The notes under the pieces: model-generated
Databases searched by the model: none
The model's input: only the letters and a program-made list of their open reading frames with translations
What the model was told of the DNA's origin: nothing
Program-made: the position numbers and the translations under genes
Part shown: positions 5,720-6,559 of the stretch, piece after piece
How positions within the stretch are numbered: the first letter of the stretch is position 1
Layout of the letters: each line of letters begins with the position of its first letter
Assembly (NCBI GenBank): GCA_963625295.1
Contig: CAVFTC010000094.1
Coordinates: forward strand, 1 to 6,559
DNA: 6,559 nucleotides
From: CAG-488 sp963625295
GTDB lineage: Bacteria; Bacillota; Clostridia; Oscillospirales; Acutalibacteraceae
Direction: 5' to 3'

Positions 5720-6478
5720 GACTGTGAAGAAAAGGCGAGGCATTTTGAGTATGATCGAGCCGTCGGCACGGCGAGGAAAGTTTTCGGAGATTATCTCCGT
5801 CAGCTCGGCAAGGAATCTTGGCCGCTCCTCTTCGGAAAGCATATCGAGATACGGGCGCAGTCCGCTGCCCTTGTACCATTCTATCACGCCGGCGTGTGAG
5901 CTGACCGTGTGATAATATGTTGTTTCCCAGATGTTGAAATCCTCGCTGAGCCTGCCGAGAATATCATAGTAATCCTCGGGGAAAAGGTTGTAAAAATTGC
6001 GTATTGAGGCAAGCTTTTTCCATTCTACGGTGTTGACGAGCAGATTCAAAAGTCGGTAAAACGGAGCTTTTTGAATGTACGGGATCTGAACGGCAAGCAT
6101 ACCGCCGTCGCTGAGCTTGTCGAAAATTGCGGGAATAAGGGCTTCGTGATTGGGAATCCAGTGGATACAGGCGTTTGAGAAAATGAGGTCGAACTGTCCG
6201 TCAAGCTCGTCAAGACCCTCCGGCATACAGCTTTGCTTAAAATTCAGCTCAGGATAGGTCGCTTTCGCTTTTTTCAGCATATCCTCTGAGTAATCCACAC
6301 CGAGAATATCTGCATTCGGAAACCGCTCGGCGAGCCTGTGGGTGCTGTTTCCCGGGCCGCAGCCGATGTCGAGTATTCGCTTCGGAGCTGTGTCGGAAAT
6401 ACGGTTGACGAGGTCGATTGACGGCTGAGTACGCTCCGCCGCAAATTTCATATATTGATTTGAATTCCAGTCGGACAT
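5699..6478 (-). CDS. tam: Trans-aconitate 2-methyltransferase homologue (Tam)
   Basis: A 259-residue class I SAM-dependent methyltransferase. Tam methylates trans-aconitate, a spontaneous by-product of cis-aconitate that inhibits aconitase. The opening MSDWNSNQYMKFAAERTQP closely follows E. coli Tam (MSDWNPSLYLHFSAERSRP, from memory). Motif I is ILDIGCGPGNST (35-46), the acidic SAM-ribose position is D62 in GVDYS, and FDLIFSNACIHWIPNHEAL (96-114) is a family signature. Tam-specific C-terminal pieces are also present: WETTYYH (184-190), GLRPYL (206-211) and MPRLFFTVKK (246-255). Length matches the family (about 252-260). The start at 6478 has GGGAGG (6486-6491) 7 bases upstream. Only 13 bases separate this site from the dispersed repeat at 6505, so its promoter must lie in or beyond the repeat. 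The true substrate in this organism is unproven. Confidence 0.9.
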   Translation of the reverse strand: MSDWNSNQYMKFAAERTQPSIDLVNRISDTAPKRILDIGCGPGNSTHRLAERFPNADILGVDYSEDMLKKAKATYPELNFKQSCMPEGLDELDGQFDLIFSNACIHWIPNHEALIPAIFDKLSDGGMLAVQIPYIQKAPFYRLLNLLVNTVEWKKLASIRNFYNLFPEDYYDILGRLSEDFNIWETTYYHTVSSHAGVIEWYKGSGLRPYLDMLSEEERPRFLAELTEIISENFPRRADGSIILKMPRLFFTVKKINRR

Positions 6479-6504
6479 AACTGAACCTCCCGTCTTTTTT
6501 CTTT

Positions 6505-6556
6505 AGGCAATACCGCACAATTGGGGTGTGCGAATTGCGCAGTAAGATTTTTCGTC
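6505..6556 (+). repeat. Dispersed repeat, right-end copy (52-bp inverted repeat of 1-52)
   Basis: Starts AGGCAATACCGCACAATTG and continues to the window edge; bases 6557-6559 (AGG) have no counterpart because the left copy is cut off. Possible folds are CGCACA (6514-6519) with TGTGCG (6527-6532), or the longer GCACAATT (6515-6522) with AATTGCGC (6533-6540), which has one mismatch. It lies directly upstream of tam in the tam transcription direction. I see no convincing sigma-A promoter reading leftward within it. Confidence 0.85.
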
Positions 6557-6559
6557 AGG

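Noticed and set aside
1..6559. The whole window as a composite transposon or defence island
   Set aside because: No transposase, integrase, nuclease, toxin or phage gene is present. All recognised cargo is core metabolism, and base composition and codon style look even throughout.

Overview
The window looks like ordinary chromosome from an anaerobic Bacillota, most likely a gut clostridium of the Oscillospirales/Ruminococcaceae type. The evidence is an [FeFe]-hydrogenase maturase gene, strong AGGAGG-type ribosome binding sites, consensus sigma-A promoters, Rho-independent terminators, a yybP-ykoY manganese riboswitch and roughly mid-range GC. The taxon is an inference from gene content. No transposase, integrase, phage gene, CRISPR array, rRNA or tRNA was seen.

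Layout: (1) Positions 1-52 are one arm of a dispersed repeat whose perfect inverted copy closes the window at 6505-6556. (2) A consensus promoter at 120-148 drives a two-gene operon, hydE (202-1236) and tcdA (1258-2034), which ends in a terminator at 2040-2064. (3) A second promoter (2121-2149) drives a 139-residue protein of unknown function (2181-2600). (4) The 337-base gap 2601-2937 is entirely regulatory: an extended -10 promoter, a Mn2+-sensing yybP-ykoY riboswitch, an overlapping intrinsic terminator and a strong ribosome binding site. (5) These serve a 911-residue P2A-type cation ATPase (2938-5673). (6) A strong terminator hairpin (5686-5719) separates the ATPase from a convergent minus-strand gene, tam, encoding a trans-aconitate 2-methyltransferase homologue (5699-6478). 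Its stop codon lies inside the terminator stem.

How the parts work together: HydE and TcdA are both housekeeping enzymes, one for H-cluster assembly and one for tRNA modification (ct6A), and share an operon without an obvious functional link. The riboswitch and ATPase form a self-contained metal homeostasis unit. When Mn2+ is high the aptamer should hold the 3' strand of P1 and stop the terminator forming, so the pump is made. This points to Mn2+ export as a physiological role of a protein that would normally be labelled a Ca2+ ATPase.

The least ordinary feature is a short repeat with the core GGCAAYACCGCACAATTG. It occurs four times: at both window ends, and as two shorter inverted copies (2598-2613 and 2897-2917) that bracket the promoter-riboswitch-terminator block exactly. 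The conserved tips and divergent interiors resemble terminal inverted repeats of a MITE-like family, so the metal-responsive control region may lie in, or have been framed by, small mobile elements. The matching ends may also simply be where an assembly broke at a repeat. I did not find a clearly new multi-gene system.
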